A stretch of 64,000 bases of DNA, taken from the NCBI GenBank assembly GCA_964510345.1, contig CAZEBB010000004.1, forward strand, positions 1 to 64,000, given 5' to 3'. The stretch's first letter is position 1; each line of letters begins with the position of its first letter. The translations under genes and the position numbers were made by a program. Origin of the DNA: JAAYQA01 sp964510345 (lineage in GTDB: Bacteria > Bacillota > Clostridia > Tissierellales > Peptoniphilaceae). Positions 23,570 through 32,661 of this stretch are shown here, one piece after another. The notes beneath the pieces were generated by a model. It was given only the letters and a program-made list of their open reading frames with translations. It had not been told where the DNA came from and made no database searches.

Positions 23570-25153
23570 TTAGTGATTCGCGAGGAAGCGCACCACTTTT
23601 TCCAGTGATCGCTTGCGGTGACTGATCCGGTTTTTCTCCGTATCATCCATTTGCGCAAAGGTGCGGTCATAGCCGTCGGGTTTGAAGATGACGTCATAGC
23701 CGAACCCTCTTTCGCCGGTTCGCGCCGTGGTAATGGTCCCATCGATGCGGCCGCTAAACGTATGTGCCGAGCCATCCGGCAAGAGCAACGCGCTTACGGT
23801 TTCAAAGTACGCTGCGCGATCTTTTACGCCGTCCAGTTTCTCTAAGAGCAAACTGCAGTTGTCATCATACGTGCAGTGTTCACCTGCAAATCGTGCGGAG
23901 TACACCCCCGGTGCACCGCCCAATGCCGACACGAACAACCCGGTATCATCCGCTACGATATACGTATCCGGTAGCGCATCCGCCAGCGCTCTCACTTTGA
24001 TCAGCGCGTTTTCTTCCAATGTGCGACCGTCTTCGATGATCTCCACATCTCCGAGCCCCGCTTCCGACTTGGTCTCCACCAGATACGGTAGCGCTGCCAG
24101 GATCGCCCGCAGTTCTTTCGCTTTATCCGGGTTGTCGGTTGCGATGACCATTTTTCGCTTGCCGGAGCGCCCCAGGGCCGTATAGAGCGCATCTTGCGAG
24201 GGCGGGTCGATCGGGACGAGAGCGCCGTCTTTTTCTACGATGGCTTCCTCCCCGCGCACTTCTCCGATAAAGGTGAGCGGAATGTCCGCTTCCTTGAACT
24301 TCCTGTGGGCCTCGTCTTCATTCTCTTTCGGTAAAACGAGCAGCATGCTGCCGCTTGATATCAGTCGGAGCGGGTCGATCCCGAAGGCATTTGCAATCTT
24401 CTCGGTTACCGGTGTCATCGGTACGAGAGCTTCGTCGATCACAATCCCTTTGCCGATCGCCTGCGACGCTTCATAGACCGCCCCGTAGAGCCCGCCTTCT
24501 GTGATGTCGTGCATATACTGGGAACCCAGTTGGGCGCCGATGCGACCTTCTCGCATTACGGAGATCTGCTCCACATAACGACGCGCTTCCTGTATCTCTT
24601 CTTCTGTGAGATGCCCCCGCAACTTTTCTGCGCGGTCTTCCGCCAAGATGGCGGAGCCTTCCAACCCGACCGATTTGGAGACCGCGACGCGATCCCCTTC
24701 TCGAATCTTTTCGACATCCATCCATTCGGACATCTTTAACCGCCCGATCGCGGCAACGGAGAGCACGCATTGGTTGACGGCGCCGGTGATCTCCGTGTGC
24801 CCGCCGATAATCTGCACGCCCAGTGCATTGGCGGTTTCCGTGGCGTCTTTTTGAATCGTCTCGATCACGCTCGTATCTGTGCCATCGGGAGCGAGGATCG
24901 TCAGCAAAAGAGCCACCGATTCGGCTCCGGAGGTCGCGATGTCGTTCACCGAGATCGTGACGCCGATGCGCCCGATATTGCCCGAAGCGCCGGTGATGGG
25001 GTCAGTGGAAAGCACACAAATCTCTTCACCAAAGCGAATATGCGCGGTATCGACTCCCATTTGTGCGCCGATCAACACGTCATCCCGCCGGATCGTCGGG
25101 ATCTCTTCCAAAATTCTCTTCAAGATTTCATTGGGCAGTTTTCCGTTCCCCAT
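23570..25153 (-). CDS. AIR-synthase-like protein fused to XTP/dITP pyrophosphatase (RdgB)
   Basis: A continuous 527-residue frame joining two families. Residues 1 to about 325 are an AIR synthase-related (HypE/SelD/ThiL-like) protein with ATP-site features LSTDPITGASGNIGRIG, NDIATSGAE and IIGGHTEIT. It lacks the C-terminal PRIC-like tail of true HypE. Residues from about 333 are an RdgB/HAM1 nucleotide pyrophosphatase: KMVIATDNPDKAKELRAIL, VADDTGLFVSALGGAPGVYSA, GFGYDVIFKP and FAQMDDTEKNRISHRKRSL. The RdgB half should clear XTP and dITP; the other half has no assigned substrate. No stop or frameshift separates them. Confidence 0.88.
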   Translation of the reverse strand: MGNGKLPNEILKRILEEIPTIRRDDVLIGAQMGVDTAHIRFGEEICVLSTDPITGASGNIGRIGVTISVNDIATSGAESVALLLTILAPDGTDTSVIETIQKDATETANALGVQIIGGHTEITGAVNQCVLSVAAIGRLKMSEWMDVEKIREGDRVAVSKSVGLEGSAILAEDRAEKLRGHLTEEEIQEARRYVEQISVMREGRIGAQLGSQYMHDITEGGLYGAVYEASQAIGKGIVIDEALVPMTPVTEKIANAFGIDPLRLISSGSMLLVLPKENEDEAHRKFKEADIPLTFIGEVRGEEAIVEKDGALVPIDPPSQDALYTALGRSGKRKMVIATDNPDKAKELRAILAALPYLVETKSEAGLGDVEIIEDGRTLEENALIKVRALADALPDTYIVADDTGLFVSALGGAPGVYSARFAGEHCTYDDNCSLLLEKLDGVKDRAAYFETVSALLLPDGSAHTFSGRIDGTITTARTGERGFGYDVIFKPDGYDRTFAQMDDTEKNRISHRKRSLEKVVRFLANH

Positions 25154-25162
25154 AGCTCTCCT

Positions 25163-26593
25163 CTATTGTTCCGCGATTTTCTTTTCGATCAGCGCGCGCA
25201 TGCCTTGCGGGTTTCCTTTTCCCTTGGAGGCTTTCATCGCCTGGCCAACCAAAAATCCGAGTGCGCGGTCTTTACCGTTCTTAATATCTTCAATGGACTG
25301 CGGGTTCTCTGCCAGCACCGCGTCGACGATGGCTTCCAGCGCCCCTTCGTCGGTGATCTGCGAGAGCCCCTTCGCCTTGACGATATCTGCGGGCTTTCCA
25401 CCTTCGTCGAACATCGTGCGCAATACTTTCTTCGCCGCATTCAAGTGAATTTCTCCGCTTTTCACCAGTGCAAGTAGATCAGCGAGATCCTTCATCGTGA
25501 TCGGCAAATTCTCGTAGGGCAGCTCTTTCTCGTTGACATAGCGCGAAAAGTCACCGAGCATCCAATTCGCAGCGACCGATGCGTCGTCCGTATGCGTCAT
25601 CAGCTCTTCAAACAGGTCTGCAAACGAGCGATTCCCGGTCAGATTGTCCGCATCGTATGCATTTAGGCCGTACTGCTCCATAAAACGCAATTTCTTGGTA
25701 TGAGGCATTTCCGGCATCGCCTCTTTGATTTCGGCGATCATCTCCTTTGGCAATGTCACATAGGGAAGGTCGCCTTCCACCGAATAGCGATAGTCGTTGC
25801 CTTCTTCTTTTGTACGCATTAGGACCGTCATGCTTTTGGTATCGTCCCAACGGCGGGTCTCTTTCACGCCGTACTCGCCGGCTTTGAGCATCTCGGTATG
25901 TCGCACTTCTTCGGTTTCTATTGCGCGGCCGACGGAGCGGAAGGAGTTGATGTTTTTTACTTCCGTAATCTTCGTCTTCACACCGTTTTCTTTATCCACG
26001 ACATTGATATTGACGTCGCAGCGAAGGGAGCCCTCTTCCATCTTAACGTCGGAAATGCCGAGGTACTCCAAGCGCGACTTCAGGATGCCCAAGAAAGCCT
26101 TCGCCTCGTCTGCCGTCGACATATCCGGGCGAGATACGATCTCGATCAACGGAACGCCGCAGCGGTTGTAGTCCATTAAGATATCGCCCGCCTCGTTGCG
26201 GATGGCCTTCCCGGTGTCTTCTTCAATATGAATGCGCTCTATCCCTACGCGCTTTTTCCCATGCTCCGTATCGATCTCGATAAACCCGTCATAGCAGATC
26301 GGCTGTGTGTCTTGTGTGATCTGATACCCTTTCACGAGGTCGGGATAAAAATATTTTTTACGGTCCATTTTAAAATGGTCGCGGATTTTGCAATCGAAGG
26401 CAAATCCCGCCTGGATGGCGTATTCGATCGCCTTTTTATTCATGGAGGCCAGCGAGCCGGGCAATCCGAAACAGATCTCGCAGACATTAGTATTGGGCGG
26501 ATCGCCAAAGGCGTTCTTACATCCGCAGAACATCTTGCTGTCGGTCAACAGCTCGACATGAATCTCCAGTCCGATTAAAGTTGTAAGGCTCAC
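25163..26593 (-). CDS. gatB: Asp/Glu-tRNA amidotransferase subunit B
   Basis: tRNA-binding kinase subunit of GatCAB, which converts Glu-tRNA(Gln) or Asp-tRNA(Asn) to the amide form. The 476 residues include IGLEIHVELLTDSKMFCGC, CEICFGLPGSL, the YFYPDLVKGYQITQ kinase region, and a C-terminal YqeY-like helical domain. I choose GTG at 26593: AGAGGAG lies upstream and GTGA overlaps the gatA stop by four bases, as is common in coupled genes. Confidence 0.95.
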   Translation of the reverse strand: MSLTTLIGLEIHVELLTDSKMFCGCKNAFGDPPNTNVCEICFGLPGSLASMNKKAIEYAIQAGFAFDCKIRDHFKMDRKKYFYPDLVKGYQITQDTQPICYDGFIEIDTEHGKKRVGIERIHIEEDTGKAIRNEAGDILMDYNRCGVPLIEIVSRPDMSTADEAKAFLGILKSRLEYLGISDVKMEEGSLRCDVNINVVDKENGVKTKITEVKNINSFRSVGRAIETEEVRHTEMLKAGEYGVKETRRWDDTKSMTVLMRTKEEGNDYRYSVEGDLPYVTLPKEMIAEIKEAMPEMPHTKKLRFMEQYGLNAYDADNLTGNRSFADLFEELMTHTDDASVAANWMLGDFSRYVNEKELPYENLPITMKDLADLLALVKSGEIHLNAAKKVLRTMFDEGGKPADIVKAKGLSQITDEGALEAIVDAVLAENPQSIEDIKNGKDRALGFLVGQAMKASKGKGNPQGMRALIEKKIAEQ

Positions 26594-28005
26594 CGTAAGC
26601 TCCTCTCTATTTCTTGCGCGGCGCACAGCAGATTTTGGTCATCGTAACGATTGGCGACGAGTTGCATACTGCCGCCTAACCCCCTCTGCATCGGGATACT
26701 CACGGCACAGAGTCCGCACAAATTGACGGACACGGTAAACAGGTCCGAATCGTACATCGCCATGGCATCGTGAATGCGCTCTCCGAAGTGAATCGGCAAA
26801 TGATTCGTCGTCGGCGTGACAAAGAAGTCGTATTGTTCAAAGAGCTCGGTAAACTCGTTGGCGAGTTTTCTTCGTACGAGCAGCGCCTTTTTATACAGTT
26901 TTTGATCCGAGTCGGATCCTAAATACAAGGTGCCCATCGCGATTCTGCGCTGGATTTCCTCCCCCAGATAGCGAGTCCGCGCTTTTTCATACAGGTCGTC
27001 ATTGGATGTGTAGTCCTGCGGTTTTTTCCCGAAGCGAATCCCGTCGTACCGCGACATATTGGAACTCACTTCCGAGGTCACGATGATATTGTAGGTGGGT
27101 AGTGCATACGTCAGTGTTTCAATCGTGACGGGTTCCAATACGGCACCCTGTTCCTTCAAAATGTCGATCCCTCTTTGGAAACTCTCCGCAACCTCGGGGT
27201 CCATGTCAAAATCACCCAAATTAGACGGATAGCCGATGCGCTTGCCCGATAGGGAATACGCGCCGCTTAGATCTAAGCCGGGCGACTCCACGGGACGTGA
27301 GGTCGGGTCCTTTTCGTCAGCGCCTCCAATCACATCAACCAACAGCGCCGCATCTTCCACGTGATTGGAGATGACGCCGACTTGGTCCAATGTGTTGGCC
27401 ATAGGAACCACCCCGTAACGAGACACCGTTCCATAGCTCGGATAATACCCGAAGACGCTGCAGTAACTGGAGGGTTGGCGAATCGAACCGCCCGTATCTG
27501 ATGCGATGGCAATCGGCGCTTCGCCCGAACGAACCGCAGAAGCGGAACCGGAACTCGAGCCGCCCGGCACGCGCGTGGGGTCAATCGGGTTTTTCGTAAT
27601 CCCGAAATGCGAGGTTTCTGAAGAGGAGCCCATCGCAAACTCGTCCATATTCGTTTTGCCTAAGACGATACCGTCCTCCGCTTTGATGCGCTCGATGACG
27701 GTCGCGTCATACGGCGGAATATAATCCTCCAACGATTCGGATGCACAAGTCGTGCGTAAGCCTTTGGTCAACACCAAATCTTTCACCGCGATCGGCAAAC
27801 CGAATAAGCGGCCGAGCGGTTGGGCGGACGCTCTTTTTTTATCTAACGCTTTGGCTTCTTCCAATGCGTTCGGATTGACAGTGATAAAGGAGTTGATCTC
27901 CTGATTCTCTTCGATTTTTTGCAGAAAATGCGCCATGACCGCTTCACAGCTGATCGTTCCCTCGGTCATGTCGGCGATTAATCGTACGGCGCTATCAAAT
28001 GACAT
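26590..28005 (-). CDS. gatA: Asp/Glu-tRNA amidotransferase subunit A
   Basis: Amidase-signature glutaminase subunit that supplies ammonia to GatB. The 471 residues have the catalytic Ser-cisSer-Lys set: Lys in PIAVKDLVLTKG, and the serines in GGSSSGSASAV and SDTGGSIRQPSSYC. The usual GLKPTYG block reads GYYPSYG, a mild departure. Start at MSFDSAV (28005) after AGGAGGACG; it overlaps gatC by 11 bases. Confidence 0.95.
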   Translation of the reverse strand: MSFDSAVRLIADMTEGTISCEAVMAHFLQKIEENQEINSFITVNPNALEEAKALDKKRASAQPLGRLFGLPIAVKDLVLTKGLRTTCASESLEDYIPPYDATVIERIKAEDGIVLGKTNMDEFAMGSSSETSHFGITKNPIDPTRVPGGSSSGSASAVRSGEAPIAIASDTGGSIRQPSSYCSVFGYYPSYGTVSRYGVVPMANTLDQVGVISNHVEDAALLVDVIGGADEKDPTSRPVESPGLDLSGAYSLSGKRIGYPSNLGDFDMDPEVAESFQRGIDILKEQGAVLEPVTIETLTYALPTYNIIVTSEVSSNMSRYDGIRFGKKPQDYTSNDDLYEKARTRYLGEEIQRRIAMGTLYLGSDSDQKLYKKALLVRRKLANEFTELFEQYDFFVTPTTNHLPIHFGERIHDAMAMYDSDLFTVSVNLCGLCAVSIPMQRGLGGSMQLVANRYDDQNLLCAAQEIERSLR

Positions 28006-28297
28006 CGGCGTCCTCCTCATCGGTTTTCTTCATGCGGATATAGCCAAACTCCGTATCTTTTGCATTGGCGAGGATCTCCGCTCGGTCCATGGAAGGCTTG
28101 ACGACATCGTCTCTCAGAGGACACGGATGCGTAACGGACATCTCGTACACGGACAGTCCTTCCGTGTCGACTTCCTCCACCTGTGCCGCAAAGTCGTAGA
28201 GAGTTTGAAACTTCTCTACGATTTCGTCGATATTGTCTTCCGGCAGATGGAGCATCGCCATATCGTATACTTTGATGATTTGTTCTCTTGTGATCAT
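27995..28297 (-). CDS. gatC: Asp/Glu-tRNA amidotransferase subunit C
   Basis: Small 100-residue helical subunit that wraps GatA and GatB. Start MITREQIIKVYDMAMLHL is typical, followed by the linker around EVDTEGLSVYEMSVTHPCPLRDD, where the family has its proline-rich strap. ATG (28297) is one base after the ligA stop. A longer frame to 28453 lies within ligA and is not used. Confidence 0.88.
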   Translation of the reverse strand: MITREQIIKVYDMAMLHLPEDNIDEIVEKFQTLYDFAAQVEEVDTEGLSVYEMSVTHPCPLRDDVVKPSMDRAEILANAKDTEFGYIRMKKTDEEDADVI

Positions 28298-28298
28298 T

Positions 28299-30284
28299 CT
28301 ATTCCAACCTTTCGCCTGCCAACAGCGCAGGCAACTCCTCTTCCGTAACCAGCCGAACGCCCAGAGAAACCGCTTTATCCCGTTTGGAACCGGCATTCTC
28401 CCCGGTAACGACATAGTCCGTATTTTTCGAAACACTGCCCGCGACTGAAGCACCCAAAGCCAGCAACTGCTCTTCGAGCTCCTTTCTCTTCATGGACAAA
28501 GTACCGGTGATCACGATCGTGACCCCCGCGAGCGGCTGTTCTTTCTCCTTTTGAGAATACTGTGGCGATACGCCGTGGGCGATCAGCTTGTCTAAGCTTC
28601 CCTTGATGTGCTGATCCGAAAAGAAAGTGACGATCTCTTTCGCCGTGATCGCTCCGACATCGGGGATTTGCACCAGTTCGTCCTCCTGTGCCGCTCGAAG
28701 CCTCTCCATGTCGGGGAAGGCTTGTGCGAGATCTCTCGCCGTACGCTCCCCGACTCCCGGGATCCCGAGCGCCGCCAAAAACTGATGAAACGGTCGTTCT
28801 TTGCTCGACCGGATCGCGTTGGACAAATTCTGCGCTTTCTTTTCTTTAAAGCCGGGCAATTGCAGTAAATCTTCTACTGTCAGTGTATATAAGTCCGAAA
28901 CATCATGCAAATCTTTTTCTTTGAGAAGTAACGCGGCCGTCTTTTCACTCAAGCCTTCGATGTCCATCGCCTGTTTTGATGCGTAGTGCGTTAGCCGTGC
29001 CACCAGTTGCGGCTCGCATGACAGCGAATTCAAGCAAAAAAGGTGGACGCCGTCTTGTACGAGCTCACTCTCGCACGACGGGCATAGGGTCGGCTTTTCG
29101 ATGGGCGTCGTCTCTCCTTCCCCCGGCACCGATCCCAATATCTCCGGGATCACGTCATTGGATCGGCGCAAGCGAACGGTGGCGCCGAGCGACAGTTCTT
29201 TTCTCTCAATATCGTCGTAATTGTTGAGCGTCGCCCGCTGTACGGTCACGCCGCCGATGTCGATCGGCGCAAGCAGTGCCGTAGGCGTCACCTTGCCGGT
29301 GCGCCCCACATTCCATTGCACATCTAAGAGCTTCGTCTCGACGATTTCCGCCTCAAATTTATAGGCCAAAGCACCCCGCGGAAACTTGTTCGTGTGGCCG
29401 AGCAGCGTTCTCGTACGGAGGTCGTCCACTTTGACGACGACGCCGTCCGTCAATATGTCCAGGGTGTGCCGCTCTTTGTCAATTTTCTCGATTTCCGATT
29501 CCAGCGCCACCTCATCCACAACGCGCGCACAGTAGGCGTGCACGGGAAATCCATTGTCTTGTAAAAACGCGCGTAAATCAATTTGATTCGCAAAGGATAG
29601 ATTTTCTCCCTTCACATCGTAGAAATACGCGATCAGACGCCTCTCTCTCGTGATGCGCGTATCCAAGTTTCTGAGCGCACCGGCGACGGCATTTCTCGCA
29701 TTCTTGAGCGGCTCGTCGTGAGTCTCGTTGTATTTCGCCAAGGTCGACAACCGCATGAGCCCTTCCCCTTGGACTTCGATCCGCCCTTGGTAGGGGATCC
29801 TCGCTGGGATGGAGAGGATCGTCCGCACCTGCGGGAGGATGACTTCACCGTATTCGCCGGTCCCTCTCGTCGCGGCTTGTATTAATTCTCCGTTCTCATA
29901 CGTCAGATTGATCGTCAGCCCATCGAACTTGTACTCCGTCGTAAAGGCCAATGGCGGGAGTGTCGGATCCTCGGCTCGCGCCGCGGCCACAAGCGACCTC
30001 GTGCGTGCGACCCATGCGGACAGACCGCCCAAGTCCTGCCTTTTGTCCAAACTGTACAGCGGGTAGATGTGCTCGTGGCGGGCAAATCCGGACAGCAACT
30101 CGCCACCCACCTGTTGTGTCGGGGAATCGGGTAATACGATGCCGGTCTCTTCTTCCAAGCGACGGAGCGCATCATACGCTTCGTCGTATTCCGCATCGGA
30201 GACTGTCGGTTGATCCAATGTATAATACTCGCGGTTCCAAATACGGATCCGATCGATCAACGCTTTCATTTCATCGGTTTTCAT
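28299..30284 (-). CDS. ligA: NAD-dependent DNA ligase
   Basis: Seals nicks during replication and repair using NAD+. Domains in the 661 residues: Ia (WNREYYTLDQPTVSDAEYDE), adenylation with nucleophile Lys in YKFDGLTINLTYENG, OB fold, Cys4 zinc finger (CPSC then two more Cys in CLNSLSC), helix-hairpin-helix repeats (ALGIPGVGERTARDL), and a C-terminal BRCT domain (GVTIVITGTLSMKRKELEE). ATG at 30284 overlaps the pcrA stop as ATGA. Confidence 0.96.
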   Translation of the reverse strand: MKTDEMKALIDRIRIWNREYYTLDQPTVSDAEYDEAYDALRRLEEETGIVLPDSPTQQVGGELLSGFARHEHIYPLYSLDKRQDLGGLSAWVARTRSLVAAARAEDPTLPPLAFTTEYKFDGLTINLTYENGELIQAATRGTGEYGEVILPQVRTILSIPARIPYQGRIEVQGEGLMRLSTLAKYNETHDEPLKNARNAVAGALRNLDTRITRERRLIAYFYDVKGENLSFANQIDLRAFLQDNGFPVHAYCARVVDEVALESEIEKIDKERHTLDILTDGVVVKVDDLRTRTLLGHTNKFPRGALAYKFEAEIVETKLLDVQWNVGRTGKVTPTALLAPIDIGGVTVQRATLNNYDDIERKELSLGATVRLRRSNDVIPEILGSVPGEGETTPIEKPTLCPSCESELVQDGVHLFCLNSLSCEPQLVARLTHYASKQAMDIEGLSEKTAALLLKEKDLHDVSDLYTLTVEDLLQLPGFKEKKAQNLSNAIRSSKERPFHQFLAALGIPGVGERTARDLAQAFPDMERLRAAQEDELVQIPDVGAITAKEIVTFFSDQHIKGSLDKLIAHGVSPQYSQKEKEQPLAGVTIVITGTLSMKRKELEEQLLALGASVAGSVSKNTDYVVTGENAGSKRDKAVSLGVRLVTEEELPALLAGERLE

Positions 30285-32485
30285 ATCTTCTTCAGCCTCG
30301 CGCTGTTTTTCTTTACTTTCTTGATGCCCATGTCGGGAAAGCTCAGCGTCACAATCTGATCGCCGTCCGGCTGATCTTGCGCCATGACGATCATGCCCTC
30401 TCCCCATTTCGGGTGTTGGATCTTGTCGCCGGTGCGGAAAGTAAGGCCTTGCGACTCTTCCTGTTGCTTTTCCCGCTCGCGCACTTTTTCGGCAAATCGC
30501 TTCACGTGCGGGTCATCTTTTGGCTCCCTTCGTCTTGGAACCATCTCCACATCATAAGGTGTGGAACCTTCGATCTGTATATGATCGCCCATTTCGTCGA
30601 TAAAGCTGGACGTAATGGATTGACGATAGTCCCCGTATTGTCGTCTGGACTGTGCGGACGTGAGAATCAGCTCTTTTCTCGCGCGAGTGACGGCCACATA
30701 GCAAAGCCTGCGCTCCTCTTCGAGCTCACCTTCGTCGATAGCTCGCTGCGAGGGAAAGATCCCCTGCTCCATCCCCGTGACGAAGACGACATCAAACTCG
30801 GTCCCCTTGGCGCTGTGCACCGTCATCAGCGATACGCCCGCCTCCTGGCCTTCCGTCTTGTCCACGTCGGAGTACAAGCTGACTTCCTGCAGGTATTCCG
30901 CGATCGTCGCACCGGGGTTTTGCTCTTCATATTCAGCGATCGACGAGACGAACTCTTCCAGGTTTTCCAGCCTCGTCTGGTCTTCCAACATGCCGGTTTC
31001 TTTGAGCATTTGTTCATAACCGCTCTTTTTGATCACCATCACGACGAAGTCCGTCAGCGACACGGTATCTACGGCTGACTGCAGTTCTTTCAGTATCTCT
31101 AAAAACCCGTCGATCTTCTTGACGGCTGCCGCCCCTACCTCGGGGATCGCTGCGGCTTGCTCCAATGCAAAGCGCAGCGGTTGGTTCATCTGCATCGCCC
31201 ATTCGGAGATTCGGTCCATCGTGGTCTTTCCGATCCCGCGTTTCGGCGTATTGATGATCCGCAGCAAACTCATGCCGTCTTCCGGGTTCACGATCGCCTG
31301 CAAGTAACCGGAGATATCCTTAATCTCTTTGCGGTCGTAAAATTTGAGACCCCCGATCAGCTGATAGGGGATATTCTCCCGGCGTAATTGTTCTTCAAAG
31401 GACCGCGATTGCGCATTGGTACGATACAGGATCGCCATTTCTTTTAAGGGCACTCCGTCGTAACGCATGAGGTCAATCCATCGAACGACGCGGCTCGCCT
31501 CTTCGTCACTCGTCAGACACCGGTAATAGCGAACTTTCTTGCCGTCTCCATTGTCTGTCCAAAGCACTTTTTCTTTTCGCTCGACATTAAAGTCGATGAT
31601 CGTGTTGGCCACCGTCAGGATATTCTGTGTCGAGCGATAATTCTGCTCCAGGATGACGGTTTCCGCATCGGGAAAGTCCTTTTCAAAGTCGAGGATGTTT
31701 TTGATGTCGGCCCCGCGAAATTTGTAGATGCTCTGGTCGATATCGCCCACCACACAGATGCGCCGGTGATACGCGGACAAATCTTTGATCAGATCGTACT
31801 GCATCCGGTTGGTGTCTTGGTATTCGTCTACAAAGACGTATTCAAAGCGCTGTTGATACGACTCGAGAGTCTCCGGCGACTTGTCGAAAAGCTCCAACGC
31901 TTTCAAGATCAGGTCGTCAAAGTCGAGTGCGCTGTTCTCCTTCAGCTTCTTCTCATACAGCGGATAAAGTTGGGCGACGGCTTTCATAAACCCGAACTTG
32001 GGCTGGCTCGCTTCCAGCTCCTCCGGTGAAATGCGACGATTCTTGTGGTTGCTGATCGATGAGATTACAGAGTTTAACTTGATGCCCAAGGACTCCTCCG
32101 TCTCACCCAGTTCTTTCAGCGCCTCTTTGAGCACGCTCTTTTGGTCGTTTCGATCATAGATGCTGAAATTGCGATTGTACTCGATCTTGTCGATATGCTG
32201 CCTGAGAATCCTCGCACAAATTGAGTGGAATGTCCCGATCCAGAGGCGATCAACATCGACCTCGGGCATCAGCGACTGTACCCTTTCCTTCATTTCGCGA
32301 GCGGCTTTATTGGTAAACGTAATAGCGAGAATACGGTGGGCGGATACGCCTTTCTCTCGTATTAGATAGGCGATCTTGGTCGTCAGCACACGGGTTTTCC
32401 CGGAGCCGGCTCCCGCCAAGATGAGCATTTGTCCTTCCGTATGACTGACTGCTTTTTGCTGTTGTTGATTAAGAGTGGAAAGCAC
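30281..32485 (-). CDS. pcrA: ATP-dependent DNA helicase PcrA/UvrD
   Basis: Superfamily 1A 3'-5' helicase in repair and plasmid replication. In 734 residues the motifs are in order: Q motif LNQQQQKAVSH, Walker A LAGAGSGKTRVL, TFTNKAAREMKERV, Walker B VFVDEYQDTN, VGDIDQSIYKFRGAD, EQNYRST, TVHSAKGTEFDVVFV and VAVTRARKEL. The last 70 residues hold the PcrA tail with GDKIQHPKWGEGMI. It starts with GTG (32485) behind AAAGGGGTG. It heads a seven-gene leftward unit. Confidence 0.96.
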   Translation of the reverse strand: MLSTLNQQQQKAVSHTEGQMLILAGAGSGKTRVLTTKIAYLIREKGVSAHRILAITFTNKAAREMKERVQSLMPEVDVDRLWIGTFHSICARILRQHIDKIEYNRNFSIYDRNDQKSVLKEALKELGETEESLGIKLNSVISSISNHKNRRISPEELEASQPKFGFMKAVAQLYPLYEKKLKENSALDFDDLILKALELFDKSPETLESYQQRFEYVFVDEYQDTNRMQYDLIKDLSAYHRRICVVGDIDQSIYKFRGADIKNILDFEKDFPDAETVILEQNYRSTQNILTVANTIIDFNVERKEKVLWTDNGDGKKVRYYRCLTSDEEASRVVRWIDLMRYDGVPLKEMAILYRTNAQSRSFEEQLRRENIPYQLIGGLKFYDRKEIKDISGYLQAIVNPEDGMSLLRIINTPKRGIGKTTMDRISEWAMQMNQPLRFALEQAAAIPEVGAAAVKKIDGFLEILKELQSAVDTVSLTDFVVMVIKKSGYEQMLKETGMLEDQTRLENLEEFVSSIAEYEEQNPGATIAEYLQEVSLYSDVDKTEGQEAGVSLMTVHSAKGTEFDVVFVTGMEQGIFPSQRAIDEGELEEERRLCYVAVTRARKELILTSAQSRRQYGDYRQSITSSFIDEMGDHIQIEGSTPYDVEMVPRRREPKDDPHVKRFAEKVREREKQQEESQGLTFRTGDKIQHPKWGEGMIVMAQDQPDGDQIVTLSFPDMGIKKVKKNSARLKKI

Positions 32486-32511
32486 GCACTCACCCCTTTC
32501 TTCTACTTAAT

Positions 32512-32517
32512 ATTATA
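32512..32517 (-). promoter_or_regulatory. probable -10 box of the pcrA operon
   Basis: The minus strand has a perfect TATAAT 27 bases before the pcrA GTG. The -35 is weak. Confidence 0.4.
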
Positions 32518-32561
32518 GATTATTTCCGCATGATAAGGTAGTGCGCGGAATTTGCGAATTG

Positions 32562-32590
32562 AAAAAGCGCCATCATATGCTGATAGCGCC
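32562..32590 (-). terminator. terminator after the SpoIIE-type gene
   Basis: GCGCTATCA and TGATGGCGC pair on the minus strand (one T-G), followed by TTTTT. It lies beyond repeat copy B. Confidence 0.85.
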
Positions 32591-32607
32591 AAGGACGTAG
32601 CATAGAC

Positions 32608-32661
32608 CGCTCGTCGCGGCCGTGAGCGTGCCGAGAAGATTTTTCCGGGCGCGACAAGAGC
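32608..32661 (+). repeat. structured intergenic repeat, copy B (partial)
   Basis: Shares GGCCGTGAGCGTGCCGAG and the following TTTTCCGGGCGCGAC with copy A but has a different left half. Its own outer arms GCTCGTCGCG (32609-32618) and CGCGACAAGAGC (32650-32661) still pair apart from two extra bases. It abuts the phosphatase stop codon and is in inverted orientation to copy C. Confidence 0.65.

Noticed and set aside
29951..31078. 375-codon open frame antisense to ligA/pcrA
   Set aside because: Shadow of two essential genes with full motif sets; Arg/His-rich translation with no family signature.
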